Source of the DNA: Stenotrophomonas sp. SAM-B
GTDB lineage: Bacteria > Pseudomonadota > Gammaproteobacteria > Xanthomonadales > Xanthomonadaceae
Direction: 5' to 3'
Length of the DNA stretch: 64,000 bases
Assembly: GCF_013387485.1 (NCBI RefSeq)
Contig: NZ_JABBXB010000001.1
Location: 144,001-208,000 of the forward strand
Positions 56,205-64,000 of this stretch are shown here, piece by piece. How positions within the stretch are numbered: position 1 is the stretch's first letter; every line of letters begins with the position of its first letter. Position numbers and translations under genes: made by a program. The notes under the pieces were generated by a model. That model ran no database searches. It saw only the letters and a list, made by a program, of their open reading frames with translations, and had not been told where the DNA came from.

Positions 56205-59177
56205 ATGTTGACCGAACGCCATCGCCATCGCCGCATCACCGCCACCCCCTTGTCCATCGCACTCGGCCTGGCCGTTGCGGTGGTCGGCAGTGCCAGCGCC
56301 CAGGACGCAGCGCCCGATACCAAAGCCACCGAGCTGTCGCGCATCGAAGTGACCGGCTCCAACATCCGCCGCAGCGATGTGGAAACCGCCTCGCCGGTGC
56401 AGGTGATCAGCAAGCAGGACATCGAGAACATGGGCGCGCGCACGCTGTTGCAGGTGCTCGACAACCTGCCGGCGGCACGCCCGGGCCAGCAGGATGCGCG
56501 CTCGCTGTTCACCGGCTCGGACGGCGCCTCGCAGGCCAACCTGCGCGGTCTCGGCGCGCAGGGCACGCTGGTGCTGTTGAATGGCCGCCGCCTGTCCTAC
56601 TACGGCGCGCCGGCCGGCTTCCAGACCCAGTTCGTCAACATCGATGCGATCCCCGCTGCGGCGATCGAGCGCATGGAAGTGCTGACCGACGGTGCCTCGG
56701 CGGTGTACGGCACCGACGCCGTGGCCGGCGTGATCAACGTGATCACCAAGCGCTCCTACCAGGGTGCGGAGATCAATCTCACCACGGACAAGTCCTCGCG
56801 GATCAGCTCCTACGGCGAGCACCAGGGCAGCATCACCGCCGGTTTCGGCGACCTCGATGAAGACCGCTACAACGTGTACGCCTCGGTCAATCTGTACCGG
56901 CGCGATGCGATCCCGCTGAGCGATTTCTACGACAAGCGGCCCGACCAGTACTACGTCAACAACCCCAACTACCTGCCCAACCTGCGCCTGGGTACCGGCA
57001 GCAAGCCGGGTGAGTTCAACCCGGGCAGCTACTTCGCGTTCGATCCGGTCACCGGCCGCCGCGTGCAGGAAGCCGCCCCGGGCTGCAACAACGTGCTCAC
57101 CAGCGAAGCTGCCGGCCCGCGCTGCATCTGGGAGACGTGGATGAACAACGAGATCGACGCCGGCGCCAAGTCCGAGCGCAATACCGCGTACGTCAACGCG
57201 CATTTCCTGATCGGCGACAGCACCGAAGCCTTCGCCGAGGCGACCTACACCGACATCGACCTGACTGCCAACGGCGGCACGCCGCGCGCCTACGGCACCA
57301 CCACCGGGAACCCGACCAGCTGGTTCTCGCGCAACACCGGCACCACGGTCAACCAGTTCCTGTATCCGTACCTGGGCCAGAACAACGAATACAACAACGC
57401 CTCGCCCGAACTGAAAGCACTGATGGGCGGCGTGGTCGGCCTGCAGTACCTGCTGCAGGACGTGGGCGCCAACCACTTCGGCCAGCGCAACACCGACCAG
57501 AGCTACCGCGTGGTGGCGGGGCTGCGCGGTGACATCGGCGACTGGAACTGGGAAACCGCCTTCGCCACCGCCGGCAGCCACTCGGTCACCTACCAGACCA
57601 CCAACGTCAACCTGGCCGGCTTCGAGAAGGCGTTCGGTCCGTACTCCGTCGACCCGGGTACCGGCCGCGTGATCATCTCCGATCACCCGGCGTACAAGTT
57701 CGGTGAGATCAGCGAAGCCAACGCCGCGCTGATCCGCGAAGCGTTCCCGACCTTCGACATCCAGTCCTGGACGCGCCTGCATACCCTCGACGGCAAGATC
57801 GAAGGCCCGCTGTTCCAGATGCCTGCCGGCGAAGTGCGTGCGGCGTTCGGTTTCAACGCCAGCCGCGAAACCTTCTATACGCCCGGCAATCCGGATGCGG
57901 CCAATGGCCTGATCACCCAGCAGGGTGGTTCGTGGTTCGACGGCAAGCGCAACACCTACGCGCTGTTCGCCGAGACGGTGGCCCCGCTCACCGAAAAGCT
58001 GGAACTGGACGCCGCGCTGCGCGTGGACAAATACCCGGACTTCAGCGCCAACCTGGCGCCGAAGATCGGCCTGAAGTACCAGATGTTCGACCAGCTGATG
58101 CTGCGCGGCACTTACTCCACCGGCTTCCGCGCGCCCAGCTTGGCCGAATCCGGCAACGGCGGCGTGTTCGCCCAGCTGGGCGGCTACCGCGACGAGGTGC
58201 GCTGCAACGAGACCAACGCGATCGCGAACCTGCTGTTGCGATCGCAGCGCGGGGGAGATGTCGACCTAGGCAAGACCCTACTCAACACCGACTGCAGCCG
58301 CACCGTGGCGCGCATGACCCAGCCCAACCCGGACCTGAAGCCGGAGAAGGCCAAGATCACCACGCTGGGCTTCGTCTACGAACCCACGCAGTGGCTGTCG
58401 GTGTCGGCCGACTACTGGTTCATCTACCGCAGCAACGAGATCGTCGCCCCGGACTTCACCCGCGACGAGGACATCATTTCCTCCACGCGTTCGCCGATCA
58501 CTGAAAGCGACCGCGCCAACCTGGCCGCCCTGGCGGCGATGTGCGCCGACCCGGCCAGCGGCGTTGCCTGTCCCGGCACGCTGCCCGGCTACAGCGTGGG
58601 CAATGTGGCCAGCGTGGTGGGCCAGTACAAGAACCGCGGCAAGACCCTGATCGACGGTTTCGACATCGACGCCCGCAGCCGCTTCTCGCTGGGCGAGTGG
58701 GGCAACCTGAACATCGGCGTGGCCGCCACCATCGCCAACCGCAACCGTTCCTACCTGGACGACGAAAGCGGCTGGTACTACGGCGACCTGGTCGGGTATT
58801 ACAACAACCCCCGCCTGCGCGCCACGTTGAACGCGGACTGGAGCTACAAGCAGGTCACCACCAGCGTCTTCGTCAACTACGTCGGCGGCACCAAGTGGGC
58901 GCTGCAGCAGATCGATGAAGAAGACAACAACCCGCAGACCTGCACCGCCGGCTACCTGCCGGTGGAGCAGAGCAAGTGCGACGGCGCACCGTCGTGGTGG
59001 ACGGCCAACCTGAGCGTGGCCTGGCGCCCGGACGCGCACTGGAATGTCGGTTTCACCATCAAGAACCTGTTCGACCGCCTGCCGTTCTACGATCCGAACA
59101 GCTTCCTCGGCGATTCCAGCGATTACGCCACCATCTTCGGGCGCGGCTACAGTCTGACTGTCGGCTACACGTTCTGA
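56205..59177 (+). CDS. TonB-dependent outer-membrane receptor, probable glycan importer
   Basis: Outer-membrane receptor of 990 residues. A signal peptide (to about 32, SASAQD) precedes the plug domain (about 45-180): RIEVTGSNIRRSDVETASPV, ANLRGLGAQGTLVLLNGRR and DGASAVYGTDAVAGVINVITK. A 22-strand barrel follows, with YSTGFRAPSLAESGNGG and the C-terminal aromatic strand ending GYTF. The plug type is that of the Xanthomonas NB/oligosaccharide receptors. There is no STN signalling domain. The ATG at 56205 follows AAGGAG by 8 bp. Role in GalNAc-glycan uptake is inferred from its place between GH31 and GH109. Confidence 0.88.
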   Translation: MLTERHRHRRITATPLSIALGLAVAVVGSASAQDAAPDTKATELSRIEVTGSNIRRSDVETASPVQVISKQDIENMGARTLLQVLDNLPAARPGQQDARSLFTGSDGASQANLRGLGAQGTLVLLNGRRLSYYGAPAGFQTQFVNIDAIPAAAIERMEVLTDGASAVYGTDAVAGVINVITKRSYQGAEINLTTDKSSRISSYGEHQGSITAGFGDLDEDRYNVYASVNLYRRDAIPLSDFYDKRPDQYYVNNPNYLPNLRLGTGSKPGEFNPGSYFAFDPVTGRRVQEAAPGCNNVLTSEAAGPRCIWETWMNNEIDAGAKSERNTAYVNAHFLIGDSTEAFAEATYTDIDLTANGGTPRAYGTTTGNPTSWFSRNTGTTVNQFLYPYLGQNNEYNNASPELKALMGGVVGLQYLLQDVGANHFGQRNTDQSYRVVAGLRGDIGDWNWETAFATAGSHSVTYQTTNVNLAGFEKAFGPYSVDPGTGRVIISDHPAYKFGEISEANAALIREAFPTFDIQSWTRLHTLDGKIEGPLFQMPAGEVRAAFGFNASRETFYTPGNPDAANGLITQQGGSWFDGKRNTYALFAETVAPLTEKLELDAALRVDKYPDFSANLAPKIGLKYQMFDQLMLRGTYSTGFRAPSLAESGNGGVFAQLGGYRDEVRCNETNAIANLLLRSQRGGDVDLGKTLLNTDCSRTVARMTQPNPDLKPEKAKITTLGFVYEPTQWLSVSADYWFIYRSNEIVAPDFTRDEDIISSTRSPITESDRANLAALAAMCADPASGVACPGTLPGYSVGNVASVVGQYKNRGKTLIDGFDIDARSRFSLGEWGNLNIGVAATIANRNRSYLDDESGWYYGDLVGYYNNPRLRATLNADWSYKQVTTSVFVNYVGGTKWALQQIDEEDNNPQTCTAGYLPVEQSKCDGAPSWWTANLSVAWRPDAHWNVGFTIKNLFDRLPFYDPNSFLGDSSDYATIFGRGYSLTVGYTF

Positions 59178-59230
59178 TGCTCCCCTCGCGCCGGTTCCGG
59201 CCGGCGCGATCTTCACACGAGGTACTGTCC

Positions 59231-60586
59231 ATGAAACGCAGAGAATTCATCGCCGCCAGCGCGGCCGTTGCCGCCACCAGCCTGCTGCCCAACACGCCCG
59301 CCTGGGCGCGCGGACGCAAGGTGCGGCTGGGGCTGATCGGCACCGGCATGCGCGGCCAGGTATTGCTGAAGGAACTGGTCCGCCGCGACGACGTGGAGGT
59401 GGTGGCACTGTGCGACATCGAGCCGATCATGCTCAAGCGCGGCATGGACATGGTCGCCAAGGCCGGCAAGCCGGCGCCCAAGGCCTACGGCCAGGACGGC
59501 GACGTCAATGCGTGGAAGCGGCTGATCGAACAGCGCGGGCTGGACGGCGTGATCATCGCCACACCCTGGGAATACCACGCGCCGATGGCGATCGCGGCCA
59601 TGCAGACCAAGGTCGCGGTCGGCTGCGAAGTGGTCGCCGGCATCACCCTGCAGGACCACTGGGATGTCCTCAAGACCCAGCTGTCCACCGGCACCCCCTA
59701 CATGCTGTTGGAAAACGTCTGCTATCGCCGCGACGTGATGGCGGCGCTGCAGATGGTGCGGCAAGGCCTGTTCGGCGAGCTCGTGCATCTGCAGGGCGGC
59801 TACCAGCACGACCTGCGGGGCGTGAAGTTCAACTCCGGCGATCCCAGCCAGCCCTATGACAGCGGCGTGGAGTTCGGCGCCAAGGGCTGGTCCGAGGCGC
59901 GCTGGCGCACCGAACATTCGGTGAAGCGCAACGGTGAGCTGTACCCCAGCCACGGCATTGGCCCGTGCGCGATGTACACCGGCATCAATCGTGGCAACCG
60001 CTTCACCCACATCAATGCGTTTGCCAGCAAGGCACGCGGCCTGCACGACTACACCGTGGCCAAGAGTGGCGGCACCACGCATCCGAGCACCAAGGTCACC
60101 TTCAAGCTCGGCGACATCGTCACCACCACGCTGGCCTGCGAAAACGGCGAGACGATCCTGCTGCAGCACGACACCTCGCTGCCGCGCCCGTACTCGATGG
60201 GTTTCCGCGTGCAGGGCACCAAGGGCCTGTGGATGGACGTGAACCAGTCCATCCACATCGAAGGCCGCAGCCCGCCGCACAAGTGGGAGCCGTTCCAGGC
60301 CTACCAGGACCAGTACGAGCACCCGCTGTGGAAGCAGCACGCCGATACCGCCGCCAGCGCCGGCCACGGTGGCATGGACTGGTTCGTCATCCATGCCTTC
60401 GTGGAAGCCCTCAAGGCCAAGGCACCGATGCCGATCGACATCTACGATGCGATCACCTGGAGCGCGATCACACCGCTGTCCGAGCAGTCCATCGCCAACA
60501 GCTTCCAGACGCTGGAGTTCCCGGACTTCACCGCCGGGCTGTGGAAGCAGCGCAAGCCGATCTTCGCGTTCGACGGCACGTACTGA
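59231..60586 (+). CDS. GH109 alpha-N-acetylgalactosaminidase
   Basis: NAD-dependent glycosidase of 451 residues in the Gfo/Idh/MocA fold that removes terminal alpha-GalNAc by a redox-elimination mechanism. It has a twin-arginine signal (KRREFIA, residues 2-8, ending near AWARG), fitting export with bound cofactor. NAD site: LGLIGTGMRGQ near residue 33. GH109 signatures are ENVCYRRDVMAAL, GGYQHDLRG, NGELYPSHGIGP, RGNRFTHINAFASKARGLHDY and HGGMDWFV. Matches to the Elizabethkingia blood-group-A-cleaving enzyme are recalled from memory. A terminator follows. Confidence 0.9.
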   Translation: MKRREFIAASAAVAATSLLPNTPAWARGRKVRLGLIGTGMRGQVLLKELVRRDDVEVVALCDIEPIMLKRGMDMVAKAGKPAPKAYGQDGDVNAWKRLIEQRGLDGVIIATPWEYHAPMAIAAMQTKVAVGCEVVAGITLQDHWDVLKTQLSTGTPYMLLENVCYRRDVMAALQMVRQGLFGELVHLQGGYQHDLRGVKFNSGDPSQPYDSGVEFGAKGWSEARWRTEHSVKRNGELYPSHGIGPCAMYTGINRGNRFTHINAFASKARGLHDYTVAKSGGTTHPSTKVTFKLGDIVTTTLACENGETILLQHDTSLPRPYSMGFRVQGTKGLWMDVNQSIHIEGRSPPHKWEPFQAYQDQYEHPLWKQHADTAASAGHGGMDWFVIHAFVEALKAKAPMPIDIYDAITWSAITPLSEQSIANSFQTLEFPDFTAGLWKQRKPIFAFDGTY

Positions 60587-60641
60587 GCCGCACCGCCCGC
60601 CATCGTTCTGTCACGGACGCATGGCACGGTAATCGCCCACC

Positions 60642-60672
60642 GGGCCGCCCTGTGCGGCCCGCTTTCTTTTTC
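60642..60672 (+). terminator. intrinsic terminator after the GH109 gene
   Basis: A stem GGGCCGC / GCGGCCC with a 5-nt loop is followed by GCTTTCTTTTT. It ends the GH31-receptor-GH109 unit and separates it from the FecIR set. Confidence 0.75.
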
Positions 60673-60684
60673 GGGGTGGGCAAC

Positions 60685-61149
60685 ATGACGGTGGTGGCAG
60701 TACACACGCATGCGTGGCGACAGCGGCTGCAGCGGTGGTGGCGGCAGGCCCGTCGCTTGGGCGTGCTGGGTGGGATGGTCGTGGCCAGCGGGGCCACGGC
60801 AGCCGATGCCGCACCGGCGCACTGGATGGCCTACGCCGCGCAGGCCGGTGAGGTGGTGTCGCAGCGCCTGGGCGACCCGGAGGATCCGCGCGTCGAGCGC
60901 TTGCAGGCCCGGCTGGCCGAGCGCAGCGATCCGGCTGCTGCGTTGACGGTATCGCTGTGGATCGATGCCAGTGGCACCATCACCGACAGCCGTTTCGCCT
61001 CGCTGGGTGATGCCGTGGCGGATGCCGATCTGCGTGCGCTGCTGCGCGACACGCCGTTGCCCGCCGCGCCCCCGCCGGACATGCGGCAGCCGTTGAACCT
61101 CGGGCTGTCCCTGGCATCCCCTGCGGCGGGCGACGCGCCCGTCCCCTGA
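60685..61149 (+). CDS. exported TonB-C-like protein of the FecIR set
   Basis: Protein of 154 residues. A basic N-terminus (HAWRQRLQRWWRQARR), a hydrophobic stretch (about 26-44) and AADAAPAH are consistent with a membrane anchor or signal peptide. The rest, especially TVSLWIDASGTITDSRFASLGD, resembles the C-terminal domain of TonB-family energy transducers in which a strand-turn DxxGxI motif occurs. It is short of a full TonB. GTGGG lies 8 bp before the ATG. Its placement before the STN, sigma and FecR genes suggests a part in their signalling. Confidence 0.6.
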   Translation: MTVVAVHTHAWRQRLQRWWRQARRLGVLGGMVVASGATAADAAPAHWMAYAAQAGEVVSQRLGDPEDPRVERLQARLAERSDPAAALTVSLWIDASGTITDSRFASLGDAVADADLRALLRDTPLPAAPPPDMRQPLNLGLSLASPAAGDAPVP

Positions 61150-61152
61150 GCG

Positions 61153-61500
61153 TCATCGCCCCGGCCGGACCGGTGGCGGCGGTGGCGGCGGGCGCTGCGG
61201 CTGCGTCGACATCCCGAACGCAGTGCCCATGCGCTGCTGGGTAGCAGCGCGATGGGCCAACCCCAGCGCCGAGGGTGGCTGGCGGACGATCAGCAGCGAG
61301 CCGGATGCCTGTGCGGGTGCCACCGAGGCCGGCGCAGGCGCGAGCAGCCGGCTGAAGCAGTCGTAATCGCGGATGCGCTCGCCGTTGACCTCCACCTCGA
61401 TGCAGGCCGGCGCGGGGTCTGCCTGCGCGCGGGCGACCCAGGGCACGGCCAGCAGGGCGATGCACAGGCCCGCTGCGGTGGGTGATCGAAGGTCCGGCAT
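61153..61500 (-). CDS. small exported protein, unknown function
   Basis: Protein of 115 residues opening with a signal peptide (to about 26, ARAQA). The mature part carries CIEVEVNGERIRDYDCFSRL, two cysteines 15 apart that could be a disulfide, and a Pro-rich C-terminus (PQRPPPPPPPVRPGR). No family was recognised. It faces the neighbouring genes (its stop is 4 bp past the previous one's) and divides the FecIR set. ATG at 61500 chosen over a GTG at 61509. Confidence 0.5.
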   Translation of the reverse strand: MPDLRSPTAAGLCIALLAVPWVARAQADPAPACIEVEVNGERIRDYDCFSRLLAPAPASVAPAQASGSLLIVRQPPSALGLAHRAATQQRMGTAFGMSTQPQRPPPPPPPVRPGR

Positions 61501-61571
61501 GACTGTCACCGCTCTGCAATGAAACCGACCTAACGTGACCGGCTTGGCGTTGTGATGCTGGCGCGTCTTGC

Positions 61572-62336
61572 ATGCAGTTTGATGACACCGGGGCGCATGA
61601 CCAACAGGGGCGGGCAGGCAAGCGCATCGGCGGCCGGCGCAGGAACTCTCTGCGCCCGTGTGGCTGGCTGTTTCTCCTGCTCGCGATGACCTGGCCGCCG
61701 GCGATGGCGCTGGCCCAGGACACCGTTGATGCCGCGCACACGCAGTACACGTTCGATGTTCCGGCGCAGCCGCTGCCGGAGGCCTTGCAGTCGTATGGGG
61801 AGATCACCGGGGTGGCGGTACTGATCGATGCCCGCTTGTTGGGTGGCCTGCGTTCGACCGCGCTGTCGGGGCGGTACGCCCGGCGCGACGCGTTGCAGCG
61901 GATGCTGGGCGGTACCGGGCTGGCTCCGAATTTCGTGGAGAACGGTGCGTTCACCCTGGTGCCGGTGGGATCCGTGGACGCCGACGAGGTGCTGCCCGAT
62001 GCCACACCCATGCCTGCACCGTCGCTGCCCGAGCGGACCCGCCAGCGCGGCGCCCAGGTGATCCAGCACTCGCTGGAGCAGGCGCTGTGCGCTACGGCAC
62101 TGACCCGGCCGGGCACCTATCGGGCCAGCCTGCGCTTCTGGTTGACCGAACCGGATCGACGCATCCGCGCGCCGGAACTGCTGGCGTCCACCGGCGACCC
62201 GGTGCGCGACGCGGCGATCGTCCGGCGGGTGCGCGACCTGCCGTTGCCGGGCCTGCCGGCCGACCTGCCTCAACCGATCACGCTGCTGTTGCTGCCGGAA
62301 GCGACCGGCGCGACGCCCCCGTGCCGGAGCCGGTGA
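61572..62336 (+). CDS. free-standing STN domain with TonB-C-like tail
   Basis: Protein of 254 residues. After a basic leader and a hydrophobic segment (about 33-48, ending MALAQ), an STN domain (about 55-115) shows YTFDVPAQPLPEALQSYGEITGVAV and YARRDALQRMLGGTGLAP. STN normally forms the N-terminus of signalling TonB-dependent receptors and touches FecR. The C-terminal half (about 140-250), with YRASLRFWLTEPDRRI and RDAAIVRRVRDLPLP, resembles a TonB_C domain. The stop and the sigma-factor start overlap (TGATG). The start is uncertain. Confidence 0.7.
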   Translation: MQFDDTGAHDQQGRAGKRIGGRRRNSLRPCGWLFLLLAMTWPPAMALAQDTVDAAHTQYTFDVPAQPLPEALQSYGEITGVAVLIDARLLGGLRSTALSGRYARRDALQRMLGGTGLAPNFVENGAFTLVPVGSVDADEVLPDATPMPAPSLPERTRQRGAQVIQHSLEQALCATALTRPGTYRASLRFWLTEPDRRIRAPELLASTGDPVRDAAIVRRVRDLPLPGLPADLPQPITLLLLPEATGATPPCRSR

Positions 62337-62866
62337 TGGCGGGCCTGCGCAGCCTGTTCCTGGATCACTACGAGGCCTTCCGCAAACGCCTGCGGCGCCG
62401 GCTGGGCTCGGACGATCTGGCCATGGATGCGCTGCAGGAGACCTGGTTGCGCGTGGAACGCATGGGCAGCACGCAGCCGCAGCGCAATCCGGTGGCGTAT
62501 CTGTTCCGCATGGCGCTCAATGCCGCCACCGATCAGCGCATCGCCCACGGCCGGGTGTTGACCGGTGCCGAGGTGGAGGCGCTGATGGAGGAAACGCCGG
62601 ATTCCCTGGACCCGTCCGACGTGGCGCATGGCCAGGCCGAGATCGCGGCGCTGGCCGAGGCCCTGCGCGAGTTGCCCGAGCGCCAGCGCGCCATCCTGAT
62701 CGCCGCGCGCATCGACCAGCAGCCGATCGACACCATCGCCGACCAGCATGGGGTCTCCTCGCGGATGATCGGCAAGGACCTCAAGAAGGCGCTGCAGCAT
62801 TGCGCAGGTCGGCTGGACCGGCCGCTCGTGCAGCGTTTCGGTCCCGGGGCGGGAAAACCGTCATGA
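62336..62866 (+). CDS. FecI-type ECF sigma factor
   Basis: Sigma-70 family ECF factor of 176 residues. Region 2 shows LFLDHYEAFRKRLRRRLGSDDLAMDALQETWLRV and region 4 is LPERQRAILIAARIDQQPIDTIADQHGVSSRMIGKDL, typical of FecI-like factors. It is translationally coupled both to the STN gene (TGATG) and to fecR (ATGA). A GTG at 62321 is an alternative start. Such factors are activated when a receptor-bound ligand signals through FecR. Confidence 0.9.
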   Translation: MAGLRSLFLDHYEAFRKRLRRRLGSDDLAMDALQETWLRVERMGSTQPQRNPVAYLFRMALNAATDQRIAHGRVLTGAEVEALMEETPDSLDPSDVAHGQAEIAALAEALRELPERQRAILIAARIDQQPIDTIADQHGVSSRMIGKDLKKALQHCAGRLDRPLVQRFGPGAGKPS

Positions 62867-63888
62867 CAGATATGAAGACCACGCCCGCCCCGATTTCCGC
62901 CGACCTGCAGGCGCAGGCGCACGACTGGCTGCTGCGCCTGCAGACCGGCCCGGTGACGGCCGCCGATGCCGAGGCATTCCGACGCTGGCGCGCGCAGGAC
63001 CCCGGCCATGCGCTGGCCTTCGCCCAGGCACGCCGGCTGTGGGCAGCGCTGGCGCCGGCGCTGCAGGCCAGTGCCGCGCCCGCGGAGGCACCCGCGGCGA
63101 ACGCTGGCGTGCCGCTGAGCGCATCCGCAGCCGCCCTCCCGGTGCGGCAACGCCCCCGTCGTTTCAATCCCGGCCGCCGTGCGTTCCTGGGCGGCGCTGC
63201 GGCCGCCGCCGCGGTCGGCTGGGTGGCGGTGCAGTCGCCGCTGGGGCTGTGGCCGGCGCTGGACGCACTGGGCGCCGACTACCGCACCGCCACCGGTGAG
63301 CGCCGCGATATCAGCATCGGCAGCGTGGCCGTGGCCATGGCCGCGCGCACCACGATGCGTCGTCCCGCCGACGGTTCGGCCGGGATCGTGGTGACCGAGG
63401 GCGAAGCGCAGTTCGCGTTGCCGGCGTCGGCGGCCACCGGCTTCGTGATCGGTGTCGACGGTGCCCGGTTGATGCCGGCGCCGGGCGCGCGGGTGAATGT
63501 GCGCTGCGTCGGCGGCGATACCCGCATCACCTGCCTGGCCGGGCGGGCCGAACTGGTGCGTGGTACGCGCACCGTGGTGCTGCAGCCCTCGTGGCAGGCA
63601 CGCCTGACAGCGGACCGGATCGCCTCCGTGGCACCGGTGCCGACCGACGGCATCGACGCGTGGCGACGCGGCTGGCTGGTCTTCGACGATCAGCCGCTGC
63701 AGGACGTGGTGGACGAAATCAACCGCTACCGCACCGGCCGGATCGTGCTGACCGGCAGCGCACTGCCCGCAAGGCGCGTACAAGCGCGTATTCCACTCGC
63801 GCGCATCGATACCTTCATCGATCTGGTGCGCGACGCCTATGGCGCGAAGGTGGTGAGCATGCCCGGTGGAGTCGTTCTGCTGAGTTGA
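62863..63888 (+). CDS. FecR-type anti-sigma factor
   Basis: Inner-membrane sigma regulator of 341 residues. N-terminal DUF4880 (about 12-55): AQAHDWLLRLQTGPVTAADAEAFRRW. A hydrophobic span after a twin arginine (RRAFLGGAAAAAAVGW, near residue 104) is a plausible Tat-type membrane anchor, as known for other FecR proteins. The FecR domain (about 135-235) contains DISIGSVAVAM. A C-terminal STN-like region (about 265-340) follows with FDDQPLQDVVDEINRY. A receptor gene is expected beyond the right edge. Confidence 0.9.
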   Translation: MTDMKTTPAPISADLQAQAHDWLLRLQTGPVTAADAEAFRRWRAQDPGHALAFAQARRLWAALAPALQASAAPAEAPAANAGVPLSASAAALPVRQRPRRFNPGRRAFLGGAAAAAAVGWVAVQSPLGLWPALDALGADYRTATGERRDISIGSVAVAMAARTTMRRPADGSAGIVVTEGEAQFALPASAATGFVIGVDGARLMPAPGARVNVRCVGGDTRITCLAGRAELVRGTRTVVLQPSWQARLTADRIASVAPVPTDGIDAWRRGWLVFDDQPLQDVVDEINRYRTGRIVLTGSALPARRVQARIPLARIDTFIDLVRDAYGAKVVSMPGGVVLLS

Positions 63889-64000
63889 TCAGCGCGTCGT
63901 GCAGTGCGTGATCGCGCGTGATCCAAGCACGCGGTGATGACACCGGCATGACGAGGAGCCACTGCATCGCGATGGCGTCGTGCGCAGATGAATTTTTTGT

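Noticed and set aside
52724-56566. A 1280-codon minus-strand frame opposite the GH31 gene
   Set aside because: Composition is that of antisense to GC-rich coding DNA. The GH31 frame has signal peptide, catalytic motifs and modules, so this one is a shadow.
63972-64000. Start of a receptor gene at the right edge (ATG at 63972 or 63988)
   Set aside because: A GAGGAG precedes it at 63953-63958 and a receptor is expected after fecR, but only 13-29 bases are visible, too few to support a call.

Overview
The window is GC-rich, densely packed chromosomal DNA from a gammaproteobacterium of the Xanthomonadaceae, most likely Stenotrophomonas or a close relative. The evidence is the gene set plus at least eight small palindromes headed by GTAG, the hallmark of the SMAG/REP family described in Stenotrophomonas maltophilia. 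No rRNA, tRNA, CRISPR array, prophage or large mobile element was seen. The only mobile-type gene is one REP-associated tyrosine transposase (RAYT). All calls rest on reading the sequence and on recall of families; no database search was run.

Layout. 0.1-9.4 kb: ferredoxin-NADP reductase, a GGDEF protein, an exported TAP-type hydrolase followed by a NatAB-like ABC exporter, the RAYT inside paired 22-bp repeats, a TonB-domain lipoprotein, a YqhA-like membrane protein and a glutathione S-transferase. 9.5-24 kb: two exported peptidase-type enzymes (S9 and DUF885), a Coa1-like protein, small membrane proteins and lipoproteins, a bestrophin-type channel, hemB, aroE, dinG and ilvD. 24.2-26.6 kb: ygiB-ygiC and a zinc-ribbon gene. 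26.6-36.1 kb: a minus-strand run of mnmG, a gamma-carbonic anhydrase-like gene and the overlapping set RDD, SpoIIM-like, DUF4129, DUF4350, MoxR and DUF58. 36.1-36.6 kb: a gene-free stretch holding a near-consensus sigma-54 promoter and a strong terminator about 120 nt downstream, a candidate small RNA. 37.3-44.5 kb: a PLP-dependent dehydratase, a YdcF protein, the biotin operon bioB-bioF-bioH-SDR-bioC and a divergent comF.

45.1-60.6 kb is the most coherent accessory system: a locus for N-acetylgalactosamine (GalNAc). The minus strand carries agaS, a ROK kinase, agaZ, a DeoR-type regulator, a GalNAc-6-phosphate deacetylase and an MFS permease. The plus strand carries a GH31 enzyme with carbohydrate-binding modules, a TonB-dependent receptor and a Tat-exported GH109 alpha-N-acetylgalactosaminidase. 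Glycans would be captured by the receptor and terminal alpha-GalNAc removed by the two glycosidases. The sugar would then be imported, phosphorylated, deacetylated and converted to tagatose phosphates. No class II aldolase partner (AgaY) is present in the window. CTTTCG-containing repeats lie in the control regions and are candidate operators for the regulator.

60.7-63.9 kb is a FecI/FecR-type surface-signalling set. It includes a free-standing STN domain fused to a TonB-like tail, and the window ends just after fecR.
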